From the NCBI RefSeq assembly GCF_932526225.1, contig NC_064048.1, positions 5,934,627-5,998,626 on the forward strand: DNA of 64,000 bases, given 5' to 3'. Of this stretch, positions 37,906-51,200 are shown one piece after another. The translations under genes and the position numbers were made by a program. The first letter of the stretch is position 1, and each line of letters begins with the position of its first letter. Source of the stretch: Nematostella vectensis. Lineage: Eukaryota > Cnidaria > Anthozoa > Actiniaria > Edwardsiidae. Under the pieces are notes generated by a model. That model saw only the letters and a list, made by a program, of their open reading frames with translations. It searched no databases and was not told the origin of the DNA.

Positions 37906-40900
37906 TTAATTAGTACTGCCTCTTTCTTCATCTACATTGTCTTCTACGTTGTCTTCTAAATTTTCTAAATCAGCTAAAACTCTGCTACGTAGTAGCTCCT
38001 TTTCACTTTCTATAGAAACCATGATACAGTTTCGTCCCTCTTGCAAGATGGTGGCCATTGCAATGGCTGAAGGTATAAATAAGAGAACAGAATCACTTTT
38101 ACAACAACACTTTCTCGCTAGAGTGGCAATACCATTGTCGTGGTCTGCCACCTCTTCTACTTCTGCAATACTCGGGCCTTCCTGACGTGCCACTGACCAG
38201 TGCCCCAGTACGTAGGTGATCAGGGAGGCTAAAATGAAAACAAACAAAAAATGAGTAAAGGAATAATCCAATTTCAAGTATCAATCGGATTAATTATTAA
38301 ATGGGAAGCTGTAAGACTGGAATAACTTATTTAACTTTCCATTTTTTGGATTGATTTCGAGACAGCATTTGTTGCAACAGCACCAGAAAATACACATCAA
38401 TCTGATTTTATTCATTTGATATTGTTGTGAGACAAATTAATACTATATTGTATAAATGATTTAAGATTACAGTGGAATGTTTTAGAGGACTGATCCACCA
38501 ATTCATGTCCCAATGCAGGAATTATCCAAAAACCGCCCAACTTTGGTCATTGAACAAAACTTGGTCAAATAAATTAAGAGGGTATTTGGCCAAGGGCATT
38601 ACTTAACTAATTTCTACTGACCTTTAGATTTGATATAAAAGTGCCCTGATTTTGAAGATGTGGCACCCTCAGCTGTCATAACTTCTTTCAGATGTTTTAC
38701 ATCGTCTATTTTTGTGATTAATGATATGCTGAAGGAAGTCAACTTAGTGAAGTTAACTTTAGCTACCATCTTAATGATATCTTTTGCAGTCTGCAAGTTA
38801 GAACAAATTTGTAAGAAATTAGATTGGGTTATTTTCTTACTTTTAATTAATGTTTAATTGACAGATACAGTGAAACTGGGGACCTTCATGTGGCCAAAAA
38901 ATAGTGGTTTGGCTTACACAGAAATTGCTTGGAAATTAAGAGGGTTTTTAACCAGAACATAGATGGATTACATGTATTAAAAATTGATATTGTTATCCGT
39001 CCAATAGTTATTAAAGTGCATATCACTTCTGAGAGGAGAGGAAGTGGACTGATGGTTGTCCTTCAACATCACTAATACCGAAAATTCTGTCTCTGTCGAT
39101 ACCTGTTTTGGTTCGCGAGATATGAAGGATCAAAGATTTATCATGTCTCTAAACTAAGAAAAAATGCATGGCATAATTTTATGTCTAGTATCAGAATTTT
39201 GGGTGTAATTCCAGTAAAATTAGGAAAAAAAAATTTGGAAAACACCCCTGAGATGATTAAAACTGGGCATAGTTCTACACTTAAGTGAATAAAGTTTGGC
39301 GTAAAAAAAAAAATCTAGGCATATTTATGCCTGTATCGGCCGCCATTTCGAGCCCTGTTTATGCAAAGGTATCATGTGATGATGACATGTCAAAGGTAGA
39401 ATATATGAGTGCTAAAATCAGCCATTGTGTTCATAATCGATATGTTTGCATGAATAAAGCCAACTTGGCCTGACCATCATTGTGTAAGAAAATAGGCGAT
39501 TTAGAAAAAAATGGCCTATAAATTAGATGCATCTGTCTAAAACGATACCTCCTGTCATGTCATCAAAAGGCTAATATGCATACATCTTTGATCCTTCATA
39601 TCTTGTGAATGAAAAAAGATATTGAGGCAGAATTTTCGGTATTTTGATAAGTTCAAGCAAAACATTCAAAAGTGGCCATTTAACAGAGTGGGGATTTTTT
39701 CTGTACACATTTACTATAGGCACACATACCCTTTCATCTGTTTCTTTGGCTATGGTGAAAGAGACACCTTGAAATCTTGGCAAGTCAGCCACATTCTGAT
39801 GAATGGTATCCATTCCTGTGATTATGATGCCGTTTCCACCAGAATTGCTTTTGATAATTTCTGGGCCAATGTTCCCTTCTTCAGGATCCATAACATGCTT
39901 GATGTGCCCAAGAAACTTCTGAAAAGAATGTGACTTTTCCAAGTCACAGCCCTTCAAAATATTAAGAAAGCAACAATTATGTACAGTAAATGCATGTATA
40001 CTACCTACACCAAATGTTATGACGGTTGGTGAACATTGGCAGCAGGATATAAACTTCTACGCTTCATTTCTTGTATAATATAACTATTTATCTTCCCTTT
40101 ACAGTGCCATGGCTAGCAAGATGCGAGCCAGGCACGCACCTCGTTTTCAATTCAGAAATACCCAAAAATAGCTCTATTTTTTGTAATTACATTGTGGAAT
40201 TATTGAATTACTAGCTTTGACTTAAAAAAAATTGTGTCTGGCTACGGACCTGCTTTGGGAATACAGTAATTGTTAAACTATTTATACCCAAAATGCCAAA
40301 TTGATATTTTTGTTACAGTTTGATTTCCCAAAAAGGATGCAAATTATACATGTGGCATCATCTCCACCACTTTGAAAAAGTCTATACTATTAAAATCCTT
40401 AATTAATTACCTAAGAAAATTACTATTGTTATATACCAGATGTCAATGTCTGGCTCTACCTCGGAAAACATCAGCGGTCTCAGGATCACAAAATACACTG
40501 TTCCTCGGACCCAGTCAATAAGTGATATAAGTATGTTCTGTAATGCTAAATGTTTTACAAAGCAAAGCTAACTTTTGTTACAGAAGCATACCACAAAGTT
40601 AAGCAAGTTCTTCGGTGACACACTCTTTCCAAGCTTGTTGGATAGTTCATCCCAGTCCACTTTAAAGTATTCCATAATTGCCTCTTGAATCGGCCTTAGA
40701 CGCTTGGCTTCCCTGGCTGCCTTTGCGAATTCAGTGAGCGACATTTCCTTGTTTGTAACCTAGCAAGGAAAATTAATAGCAATTGTAAAGAATGCCCTAC
40801 TAAAACTGCTTCTTCATCATCATAGAGTTCATGTGGTATTTGCAGTACATGAACCAGAAGTTCAATTGAAACAAGTAATTTCTCTTTGTACTGCACATGC

Positions 40901-43900
40901 ATGAAAAGAAGGCCTGTAGAATTTGTTTACCTTTTTTAGCAAATACAATGAATCGTCATTTGTTAAATTGCAGATCTCCTTTAGATGGGACTGGCGAAGA
41001 ACAGGTTTCCCATATTTAATTACGTCACCAGCCTTGACCTTTCCTTGGTCTTTAACCTCACCAGCCTCCCACATTTGATGAAGTTTCTGCAGTTCTATCC
41101 ACTCATTTCCAGACATTCTGGAAATAGTGAAATGTTCACTCAAGTTGGCTCTCTGGAATAAATCACAAATTGCAACAAATTAAACATTAATTTAACATCT
41201 AATTTAAAATTCTTTCACTCAGTTACAGTAAGTCATTTTTTGCACTGCAATCTACAGTACTTTACAGTCTAAGTAAAGTAAATAAATAATTTCAAGTCAT
41301 ATTCATCATTTTTTTGTATTTAATTAAACACAAACATGCGTTATAAAAAGGGTAGCTCTGCCCATTTTTCGCAAGCTCTACGATCTGCTATGAAATTCAC
41401 CTTCTTGTTTAAAAGTTCTGCGCAGACCTCCCTCCACTTCTCACTAGGTTCTGGGGGATCCTGGCTGAGGTCCTGATTTGCAGTGCCAAAAAGCTCAGTT
41501 CTGCATATTTCCAGCTAAAAGACCAGAAACAGAAAATATCATAAGCCAATCGAACTTGAGAATAATCACAAATTTAAAGTTAGGATATAATAATAATAAT
41601 AGCCTACATGGTAAGGAAGTTAATAGAGTGCTTGCAATAAAAGCATGAAACACTAAATAATATTTTGTACTATTTTGTAGGATTTAGTACTATTTAGTGA
41701 ATTTAGTAAAAATAGTTTAAGCATGAAGGCAGTGTAGATTTCAACAATTCATCATACATTCATTTACTGAGAGCTTGAAATCTACACCGCCTTCATGCTT
41801 CAACTATTTTTACTAAATTTACTAAATAGTCAGGAGAATAATAAAAAAAGATATTTAAAGGTTGAAAAACACAAAATTGCCCAGAAATGTACAGTGTATT
41901 CAAAGGATAAGGGTCACAATTCAACTACTACCAAAATAGCTATGTGCTAATACAAATTAGCTGCATATCTGTGGGAAAAAAACTTCACATCAAGTTTTGT
42001 AAAAACAACTGCAATCTTCAGCTCTTTGTAGGTTACTCATACTGTATATGTACCTCATCTTTGAAAGTCAGATCATGGCGAAATCCACCTGTATTATTGT
42101 GATCTGCCCCAACAAATCTTGCCTCTTCATCTGACAGACCAACATAAACCTTTGCTACCCTTCCAGAAAAGTGTACATTTGTGGGATCTTCAGCATGCAT
42201 TTTCTGGGTAGCCAGCATCAAATGGGTACCACCAAGGACTTCATATTCATACCCGGCCCTCATTCTTTCCTTGTCAAAAAGTTGTTTTTCTTGGACATCT
42301 TTTACCAAAACCGACAAAATCTGGTAGCTTCCAGATGGCTTTGCTCGTAGTTGTTTTTGCAAATCATCCAAAAAGGTTTTATTTACTTCCCTGCTTTGTC
42401 TTTGCTTGGGAGGGAGCACCAGCTTCTCAATAGGAATAAAGTGCACAAGATCTGGAAAAAAAATTTTCACTAAATTAATGCTGGACCCCCAAAAGGGGGG
42501 GGAATTTGAAAGAAATGCCGACATTTAACTCAAGAAGTGGATACATCTGTAGTGAATCAAATAAGATTTTGTGTCATTGCGTGACATTTATTTTTTAGTC
42601 TAATATAATTGAACTCTATGCTTCACTTCGAGTTAGAGGGATGTTTGAGTTATCAAAGGTTCCAGTTATTGGGGGAAAAATTGCAGTAATGTATGAGGCA
42701 AATCCAAGGGAAATTGATTTCGGTTTGGTTTAGCGTGAGGTTCTAGTAACCGAGGGTTCGAGTTAGTGGGATTCAACTGTATTGAAGTTTTTTATTATAG
42801 ATTAGAAATATTTTATAACCTCAATGGAATCAATACAGTACATTGTCATGGACAGATGTTCTTTAAGGGTGTTTGTTCTTGTGCACCCCAACAGAAATGC
42901 TTGTTTCCCTCCAAAAAATTCATACAGCTTTTCTTGCTCCAATTTGGAATACATTGAACTTGTCAGACAATCTTGGTGTATTTTTTTGCTTGTTTATGTA
43001 TTTCCAAATCGCTTCTTAATTGAACTTGTGCATTCCCAAAAAGTTCAAATTGCATGTGAGCCTCTATTTTAATATTTTGAAAATCTGTATACTGACTCAT
43101 GCAATTTATTCCAAAGAGGAACTCAAAGTCACATAATAACCATTTACAAAAGTCAACTGTAAAGCACCTTGCTTGGTGTCTCACCCCCAAGTAAACTGAG
43201 TTAAGCAATTTACTTACTGTCAATGAGATGCTCATCACATCGCTGCCGTAGGTCCAATATACAGCCATCTTTGTCATCTTTTTTGGATCTTTTTGCATCA
43301 CTTGTTGCAAAAAGAGGTGGTGTTTGTCTTTTTTGCACTGGTGGTGTAGTGTTGTGGTTTGGCGCTGTCTGTGTGGTACTGCTTTCTGTGGCCTCATCAA
43401 CAGACGGTAGCTCCTTGAGTGCCTGTATCTTGCCACAGAGCTCTCTAGCTAAACCCTCAGCACTTCTACATGCTATTTTCCTTAAGTCACCATCACAATC
43501 AAATTGATTGAAGAATTCTGGATACAGCATAACAGATCTGGTAGGCTTGGTAGCATTATGGGCAAATTCAAGCTGGAAAAAAATACACTGATTAAGACCA
43601 GCTGGCCAAAAAAATTCTACCAATATATTTTCAATATGCTATCAATCATAAAAGTCTACTTAATAAAATACTGAAGATCAGCATTGGGCACTTTGGTATA
43701 CTTTGGGTTCTGTTGAAATCCATAGGCAAAACTTGGACCCTCTCAACATGTTCCTATATTCATTCTATTTCATATTGATAACGGGATGTCGTACTGAAAA
43801 AAAAAAATTGTGCAGCTCTGGTCTGATGAGACACTTTTAAGTGTTAGAAAGGCTCACCTTCACTACATCTCTCGTTACTTCTTTGCCTCCTCTACCTCTA

Positions 43901-44031
43901 ACTGTTGCAGAAGACTTTTTTGCACCTATTACATTTGAAAACTGTTGTATGCGTTTTCCGCCTTTGTGTAAGAAACCCTTGCCAGATTCGATTTTGATAT
44001 ACCACAACTTCTCCTCGTTACTTCTTCCCAT
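37906..44031 (-). CDS. ParB/sulfiredoxin-like domain protein with a methyltransferase-like C-terminus, 9 exons, 703 aa
   Basis: Exons in order: 43858-44031, 43218-43572, 42054-42451, 41401-41514, 40931-41152, 40592-40759, 39730-39918, 38622-38790, 37906-38228. All phases fit and there is no internal stop. Residues about 178-309 are ParB-like: FIPIEKL, then VLGGTHLMLAT (250-258, the GxHR box with R replaced by L), then YVGLSDEEARFVGADHNN. Residues about 478-690 follow beta-class N4/N6 DNA methyltransferase order. ADLPRF lies where DPPY is expected. A helix and strand follow, ending in GHFYIKSK. Then SDSVLLFIPSAIAMA lies where VLDPFxGSGxT is expected, and GRNCIMVSIE where GRxxIGxEID is expected. 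Catalytic residues look lost, so a non-catalytic DNA-binding or regulatory role is likely. ParB-methyltransferase fusions are known in phages and bacteria. The ParB call is firmer than the methyltransferase call. Confidence 0.72.
41689..41830. mobile_element. 142 bp foldback MITE in a ParB-gene intron
   Basis: Two 55 bp arms, nearly perfect inverses, begin and end with ACTATTTAGT / ACTAAATAGT and contain TTAAGCATGAAGGC and GTGTAGATTTCAA. The loop is only about 32 bp. It lies between exons 3 and 4. Confidence 0.8.
42606..42781. repeat. Tigger-like repeat remnant
   Basis: Ends in GATTCAACTG before TA and contains CGAGTTAGTGGG-type words shared with 53051-53237. The left end is less clear. It lies in the ParB-gene intron between exons 2 and 3. 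Confidence 0.4.
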
Positions 44032-44923
44032 TTTTGTAAAAATAGAGATATTAAGGAATTACACTAAGGGTTAAAGTTTGTGATAACAATGCAAAGACCC
44101 GGGACAGAGGCCTGTGGCTTTATACTGTCTCGGTCAAGCTGCCCTGCCTAGCGGTACTTATTGCAATTACGCTTCAGCTCGCTTATACTTAAAAAATTAC
44201 ACAACATAGGTTAATCCGGGAGTGTCAAAGCATCCTTTTGTTATGTTTTGTAACAGGAAATTAGCTTCCAGCATAGTTTTTAGCAGTTAAGCTAGTGTAA
44301 TAGCGCGGTCCAGGACACAGCGTGGGATCATGTAGCTTAAGCTTTTAAATTTGTCCGAACTCTTACAACTCTTGCGTTTAATACAAGGTCAAAAGACAAA
44401 AGTTAGATGGTCCATATTTTGCTGAGAAAACTGAAGTTTAACTTAAAAATTAATTAACACAAGGCCAAAGCAAAAACGACGGTGAAATCGTACGACTACT
44501 TAACTTTATAAAACAGAGATTAAACAGTGATTGGATATTTGAAACAGCCTCAGTTGAAAGAACTTACCGATTACAAAGAATTCGGCAAACTTGATACCGG
44601 CACTTCTAGCATTCAGTTTAGACATGCAGGTAATGCTGAAACGGCCATTTAATTGACTTATTCTCAAAGAAAGGGGCCCGACACCAACGATTTGTTTGCT
44701 AGCTGTTGCACGTTTTTGCCGCTGCCGCCTTCTGGACTCTGGACTTTTGACGTCATAGCTTCCGCTTACGTGTCGTGTGATTGGACAACAGACAAAAATT
44801 TGATTGAAATCACGTGCTCAATCAACGCGCTCAACTCAACAGTCACACATTCAGTCTCTAAAACAGCTCCATGTTTTTCCAAGTCTTCACTTTTATGCTC
44901 TTTATATTGTCGTTTTCAATACC
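44032..44923. promoter_or_regulatory. Shared bidirectional promoter region of the element's two genes
   Basis: The start codons at 44031 (minus) and 44924 (plus, ACCATGG) are 892 bases apart, with nothing else between. The interval must therefore hold both promoters and 5' UTRs. Non-coding 5' exons could exist. No TATA box or other core element is convincing by eye. Confidence 0.55.
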
Positions 44924-47900
44924 ATGGACAACGATAGTCCAGGACCAGCACTTTTTACCAGTACACCGATAAAAAACAGATCGATTGGCTTGAATACAGA
45001 AACAAGTTCGTCGCCCTTCAAAAGGCAACGAATGACGGCTGTTAGCTATGGACGTGGCGAGTTCTCTACTCCCTCAGATGACTGCATAATCTTCGATGAT
45101 TCATTCAGTTCCTGCTCAAGTCCCGAAAATAAACAACTGTACTCCCCAGTGGTTGCCAGATTATTGGATGAATCTCGAAGTAGCGAGTTAGAAGAACTGT
45201 CTTACTCTCCAGTGGTTGCCAGATTATTGGATGAATCTAGCGAGTCAGAGATCGAGACGACACCCCAAAAACAACAACACGTGAGACTCCTTGATGAAAC
45301 AGAAAGCAGCATAGATTCGTTTGCCGACTGCTTGAATCCACCCATATTGCTTGACAATGACAAAGAAAGCAGAGTCAGTAGCCTTGATGCGACCATCCAG
45401 CCAACTACAGTAGATACAACTGTGATTCAAAGAAGTGAAGCTCAAGAAGACGACGAAGTATTGTCAGGTGAACGCATTTTTTTTTTCAGTTTATAACTAA
45501 GCTTACATCTTTTTGAATAGTCAAAATCAGTTTGAATTAGCAGGAGTTCGAGTTACAGTAGGCAAGTCAAAAATGAAAAGTTTTGAGTCATTCAAACAAA
45601 TTTTATTGTTCGATTATGTTTGATTACTGAATCCAATCAAAATCAATCGAACGATTGGTTCATGTAGCCTACAAGTAACTTACCGTAGTGAAATTGCAAC
45701 CATAAAGACTGACTAAATTCGACCAACTACTGTTGTAGTCTGATTTTACTATAAAACGATTCTCCCTCTTGCCTGAGCCTTTGGCCTCATGGGCTATTGG
45801 CTTCTAGCCCATTCGGGCTTTAGGAATAATGATTAAATAAAGTAGCCCATAATTTGATGAAGTGTTCCCCCTCAAAAAAAAAATACTAGTACTGTACAGT
45901 GAGTGTCTATGTATCTAAGATTAGCTATTTGGTTGTTTGCAGGAGTTTTTTCTTTTAGCTCTAATGCCAGTGACATAAGCAATCACGAATTTGCTGAAGG
46001 TAAGAAGTTTACTTGTCAATATTTTTCTCTTCACACTAAGAGTTATTTAGTACATATAAATAAAAAAACTACTTTACTACTCACAATGCAATAAGACAAT
46101 AGAAAATATTGCATAAGTATCTTTCATCCACGATGAATAATTTATTCCAATTTACATATACATACTTTTTCTGTAAAGATTGTTTGTAAGAAATAGACTA
46201 CAGTAGAACCTCTATTAAGCTTCCACCTATTAAGTGGCCAACCTCTATTAAGTATCCACTTTTGAAATCCCAAAAATATATATATTTTCTAATCAAGTAT
46301 ATTATTTGGTACCTCTATTAAGCGGCCAACCTCTATTAAACTGCCACTTCTTAAGGTCCAGATGGAGGTTAATAGAGGTTCCACTGTAGTTGGCAGTTAA
46401 TTCTGCCATTTGATAGAAGCAAAATGGCAAAACACTGTCACAATCACTGAAAAGAGCTCCTGAAAATTAGCAAAAATAAAAGCAATTTGTAATACTTTTG
46501 GGACTATCAGAATGGTGACCATGTCAGCTTAATAGAGGTGACCCCTTAATATATAGGGATAAATTGTGCATTACTGTATACACATTTCAAATATAATATC
46601 CTTGAGTTTGTATAAGATGCATTTGCCAAATAAAAATGAATAAAGGCCTGACCCACTGTTCCCACAATGCACTGCTTCAACGCCATTTTTGTCGGTGACA
46701 ATCAAAACAAACAACTCTAAAAGTGAATCAGATTGGCTAAATGTTGCAGATTTCCATTGGTTTGCACATCAAACTGAATTTTCTCATGAACCGGGCTGTT
46801 TCTCATGTTTAGAATTTTGGAAACAATAAACATAATCAGTGCATAATGCAAGTCATGTCCTTCAATGTAAATACATAGATACAGGTACCCTTAATTCATT
46901 TTTTTTATATACTACCAGAAGTTTACTCATTATTGGATGATAGTATTGATGCCAATACCTCAAATGCTGACAGTGAAGATGAAAAGCCCAGGAGTTTGCC
47001 ACAAAGTTGGGTTGATCAAGCTGATAACAATTGTGATGGTTTGGATAAACCCAAAGGTATGGTACAATTAAATTTTTCAAATGAAGTATGAAACTTTGTT
47101 GGAATTATTTTGAGATTTCGAAATAATCAGTCTTCTAATGCAAAACCAGTATAATCAGTCTTCTAATGCAATACCAGTATTGAAAAAAAAAATGACAAAG
47201 GAGTGACTGACTAGGGATCTTTCACTAGTGGAACCCCGCACTACGGACACCCATATTAAGCTTTTGCTGTACATAGGTACTGTAATCACAAGTTCTCTGA
47301 AACAATTTCTAACTGGATTACAGAGACAGGAATGAGCATGCAAAACAATGTGGAAAGGGACAAAACTACATGTATGGTTACAGTACTAAGTTTGGAATTG
47401 GCCAGCAATCAGAACATTTTAATCAATGTATACCAAAAAAGCTAGACTTGAGTTTTATTGCAGTTTGACTATTGCCGTTTACTGTGTTATATCAGTTGTA
47501 AGTGTTTTTGACGTCTTTTGGAACAGCCTGCTTAATGCGGACACTCTGATAATACAGACACTTTTTCAGGTCTTGATGGTGTCCACATTAACGCATTAAC
47601 TGTACTTCATTTAAGTTAAACGAAGATGTTTATTTTTATTTCAGATGTTCTCTCGCTTGATGTAGCACATTTCAATGACAAAAACATCTTCTTAGATATT
47701 TGCAATACTGAAATTAAAAAGAACATTGACAAATGGTTGAGACACATAGGAAAATCAAGATATGTTTCACCATTTCTTTGCAAAAATGTGGATATTGTTG
47801 TAACTGATGGAGTAAGCTTGGAATCAAATTCTCAACCATTTCAAAATCAAAAAAGCATGGCAAATCGCAGTAGCTTAATGCTGCAAAAAGCTTTAAAGGC

Positions 47901-48213
47901 AAGAGGCTCATCATCCATCATAAAAAATTCAAAGAAATGGAACATCAAAATCATTAAGTGCAGAGAAATATTAGCATTAATGAAAGCAAATCCCTTCTTG
48001 CCAAAGAAGACGTGTGAAATAAAATCAAAATTATCTACAATGAAGCTAAACTCAGCAGCTTTTATCAAAGTGGAGGACAGGTCAAGAAAATACAGGCCAG
48101 AATTTGCTACATGGAATTCATTTCCTTATTTGGACTTTAACACTGAAGGATGTACTTCACCATTTCAGACATGGTTTGAAAAAGAATATGCTGAAGGAAA
48201 AAACAAACTCTGA
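44924..48213 (+). CDS. Alternative short isoform with DBF4-like tail, 4 exons, 435 aa
   Basis: Exons 44924-45467, 45943-45999 and 46919-47056 as in the long form, then 47645-48213, which ends in its own stop. Both this exon and 48265-48842 accept the same phase from exon 3 and both restore an Asp codon, so they are mutually exclusive 3' choices. The tail has KNIFLDICNTEIKKNIDKW and VDIVVTD (BRCT-like, as in DBF4 motif N). It then has KNSKKWNIKIIKCREI and FIKVEDRSRKYRPEF, continuing WNSFPYLDF to TSPF (386-420). That matches DBF4 motif M (for example VKVEDMSQLYRPFY in human). The CCHH motif C is absent. DBF4 activates CDC7 kinase at replication origins; interference with or use of that kinase is inference. 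Confidence 0.6.
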
Positions 48214-51200
48214 TTAACAAGTACAGTGTACATAATAATCGTCAGTGTATTTATTTTTCTACAGACTTAAAACTGAGGACAGATGAAGATCTGTTGTGGA
48301 TATTAACAATTAAATGCTGCAGCAACAAGTGTATGAGGTCTTTGTCAATTGAGGACCTTGATTATGCTCAAGTCAATTTAAAGGAACGAACACAGACTGA
48401 AAGGAGAAACTATTTATTGGACTTCATTCAGTCACACAGCAAACTTAATGATAGTGGGGAGTTTGAGACAGAGTTTATGATAAGGGGCAAAATTGTGTGC
48501 AAAGAAGCTTGGCTCCTTGCTTGTAATGTTAGCAGAAGCAGTTTTTCACGGGTGGCAAAGCAGTACAAAGATGGAGTTGTTGTGGTACAGCATGGGAACA
48601 AAGGGAAAAAAGGGATCATGGCAAAGACAGCAGATTGTATAGCGTGGCTGCAATTCTTTATTGGCTCCATTGGCGATAATCAACCAGATAGCAAGACAAT
48701 TCATTTGCCATCCTGTTTTAGTGGGGTCGATATATATAAAAAAATGAAAGATGAAAACACAAGATTTGGCCTGCCAACAATATCCCTTTCTCATTTCTAT
48801 CGTTTGTGGGAGCAGCACTTCAGTCACGTACTTATCCCTAAGGTAATGATGCCACATTTCAAAGTGAATATATCACATGTATTGTTGTAATGTATTATCA
48901 TTGATAATCAGTTTTGAGTTTGCAGGAACTTGTACTCAGTAATTCTTGTTGAAGTTACTTCTACTTCATTGGACTATAGAACACTGAACATCATACGAAA
49001 CATGGTGAAATCCCTTATGTTTTTTTCCTTCTTAAATTTTTAGGAAAATCGGTTTACTAAGTGCAATGATTGCACACAGTACAAACGGGAAAAAGAAGGC
49101 ACAATGGATAAAGGACAACGAGCCAGAATTGATCAACTTCTAAATGCCCATCTAGAGTTAGTATGGTGAGTATTATGCTGTACAGGTAGATTCATGTTTA
49201 ATTAATAAATTAACTGATTAATTTGTTTATTACATTTGTTTAGCCAGGGTTTGAAATCATTTTGATAAGTTTTTTAAAGGTCTACTTTTCTTTAAAATTT
49301 TAATAATCTGGTTTCCTTGGCTATAGTTTCAGGCAGAACACATTCACTGTCTATCAAATCATGTACAGTCATGTTTCTATGGGACATGGTTAATCCCATT
49401 CTAGCATTAAATTATAACAGTGAATAGATACATTGTATTTCCAGTTACATGTAGATTGGAATAAGGTCCATACTGTATTCATGGGTCAAAAACAAATTCT
49501 AATTAATTTTTATTATATTATTTTTTGTCAGGCAGGAGAGAAGAGTTTATTACCTTCACCGGTACAAAGCAAGAAAGTTCCCATCTAAATACCTTACTAG
49601 CATTAATGATGGTATGGACCAGCACACCACAAACATCCCCAATTTGCGGAGAATCAGCAAATCAATGGCTGGTCTTAGGATGGTTGGAACTCACCTGGTT
49701 GGGTCTATAATCCACAGTGGCCAAGTGTCTGAGGGAAAAGCCTTCTATGGCAGCTTTGACTACTACCAGTTTCCACATGACTCAAATCTGACCATCTCCA
49801 TTCTACTAGATGTGCTGGTTAAGTGGACAGAAGATCAGCATAAACTGCCACCTGTCCTCTACCTCCAGTTTGACAACTGTGTCAGAGAAAATAAGAACCA
49901 GTTCATGTTCACCTTGCTAGCCATTCTTGTCCACCTTAAGGTCTTCAAAAAGGTATGATAAAGCCTGCTAGTGGGCTATGATGGTGTCCTGTGAGAGCTG
50001 CGCTCGTTCGTAAGATATTGTTTCTTCCACTTGAAAATGAAAGTCATATCTTCGTGCCACCGTGTACGGTAATATCCTCTCTATATATTTTGCTGTTGTT
50101 TACCAACAGTCTGACAATTGCATTGCAAAATTGACGGAAGCATTGCAAAGCCAAATGGAACAAGTACTATTTTTTTAAAACACTGAAACCATGCAAACAT
50201 CATTCTAAATTGTAATATATACACTACATGTACAGTTTTGGAGGAATTAGTAAAAAAAAACTAAGATGATATTAGCCTAGTAACTTTATCTTCAATTTCT
50301 TGGGATCAGAAGAATATTCCATTGCATAGTGCATGCCATAAATTGTATTTGTGCATTCATGACAACTACAGGTAAAAATTTACTACAAGTATAACCGCGG
50401 CTTTTTTTTACTACCTATTTTTAGATACGAGTGAACTTCTTACCTGTTGGACACACACATGAGGACATTGATGCATTTTTTGGTGTGTTTTCAAAACATC
50501 TTGCCAAGCTAGATGTGTACACAATGGATGGTAAGAAGTGTTCATTTTCTAATTGGGTACACATTTAGAAAATAACATGACAGCCCATGCATTTTTATGC
50601 TTCATCGGTAGCTGAGGTAGGGGGAGGGGCCCCAGGCTCTACCGGATTTGTGACAAATGACAGTAATTGTCTTGCAGATTTCCTTTTTTGTTACATTTTT
50701 TTTTAGTTTTGGCCCACTCTTGTTTTTAATGCCAGAGCACATATACGTTAGTGTGAAATGCAGTGCACTGCTAAGTACCAATATACCTAATAAGCCCAAT
50801 AGAAACAAAAAGCCCAAACTGTTGTGCTCTTGTACTGTACATGTCCTTCACTGGAACAGAAGGTCTCTCCCCCATTATTCTCAACATCATAAAAAGTAGA
50901 AAGTGTTTCTCTGTATTGAATAGAGCATATTTACATTTGTGTTTAGATCTTCAAAGAGCCTTGGAATCATGTGTTAGTCATACAATTCCTCAGGCGTTTA
51001 GTCTGACAAAGGTGTATGACATCAGAACTTGGCTAAATGGTTATGGAGCTGACCTTCATGAACACACTTTTCCAAAGTGCTTTAAACTGGAAGCTAATGA
51101 AAATGCAGTAGTAGAGATGTTCTACAGAAACTGGAGCCATTACAAATGGAAAGGACCAGTGGTGCTTATAGAGGTATGGATGGTATTGTACAATTAACAG

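Noticed and set aside
48120-48264. Splicing from within the DBF4-like exon into the transposase exon
   Set aside because: The only phase-compatible donor (GTACTT at about 48152) is weak and would cut motif M; direct joining of exon 3 to either exon fits better.
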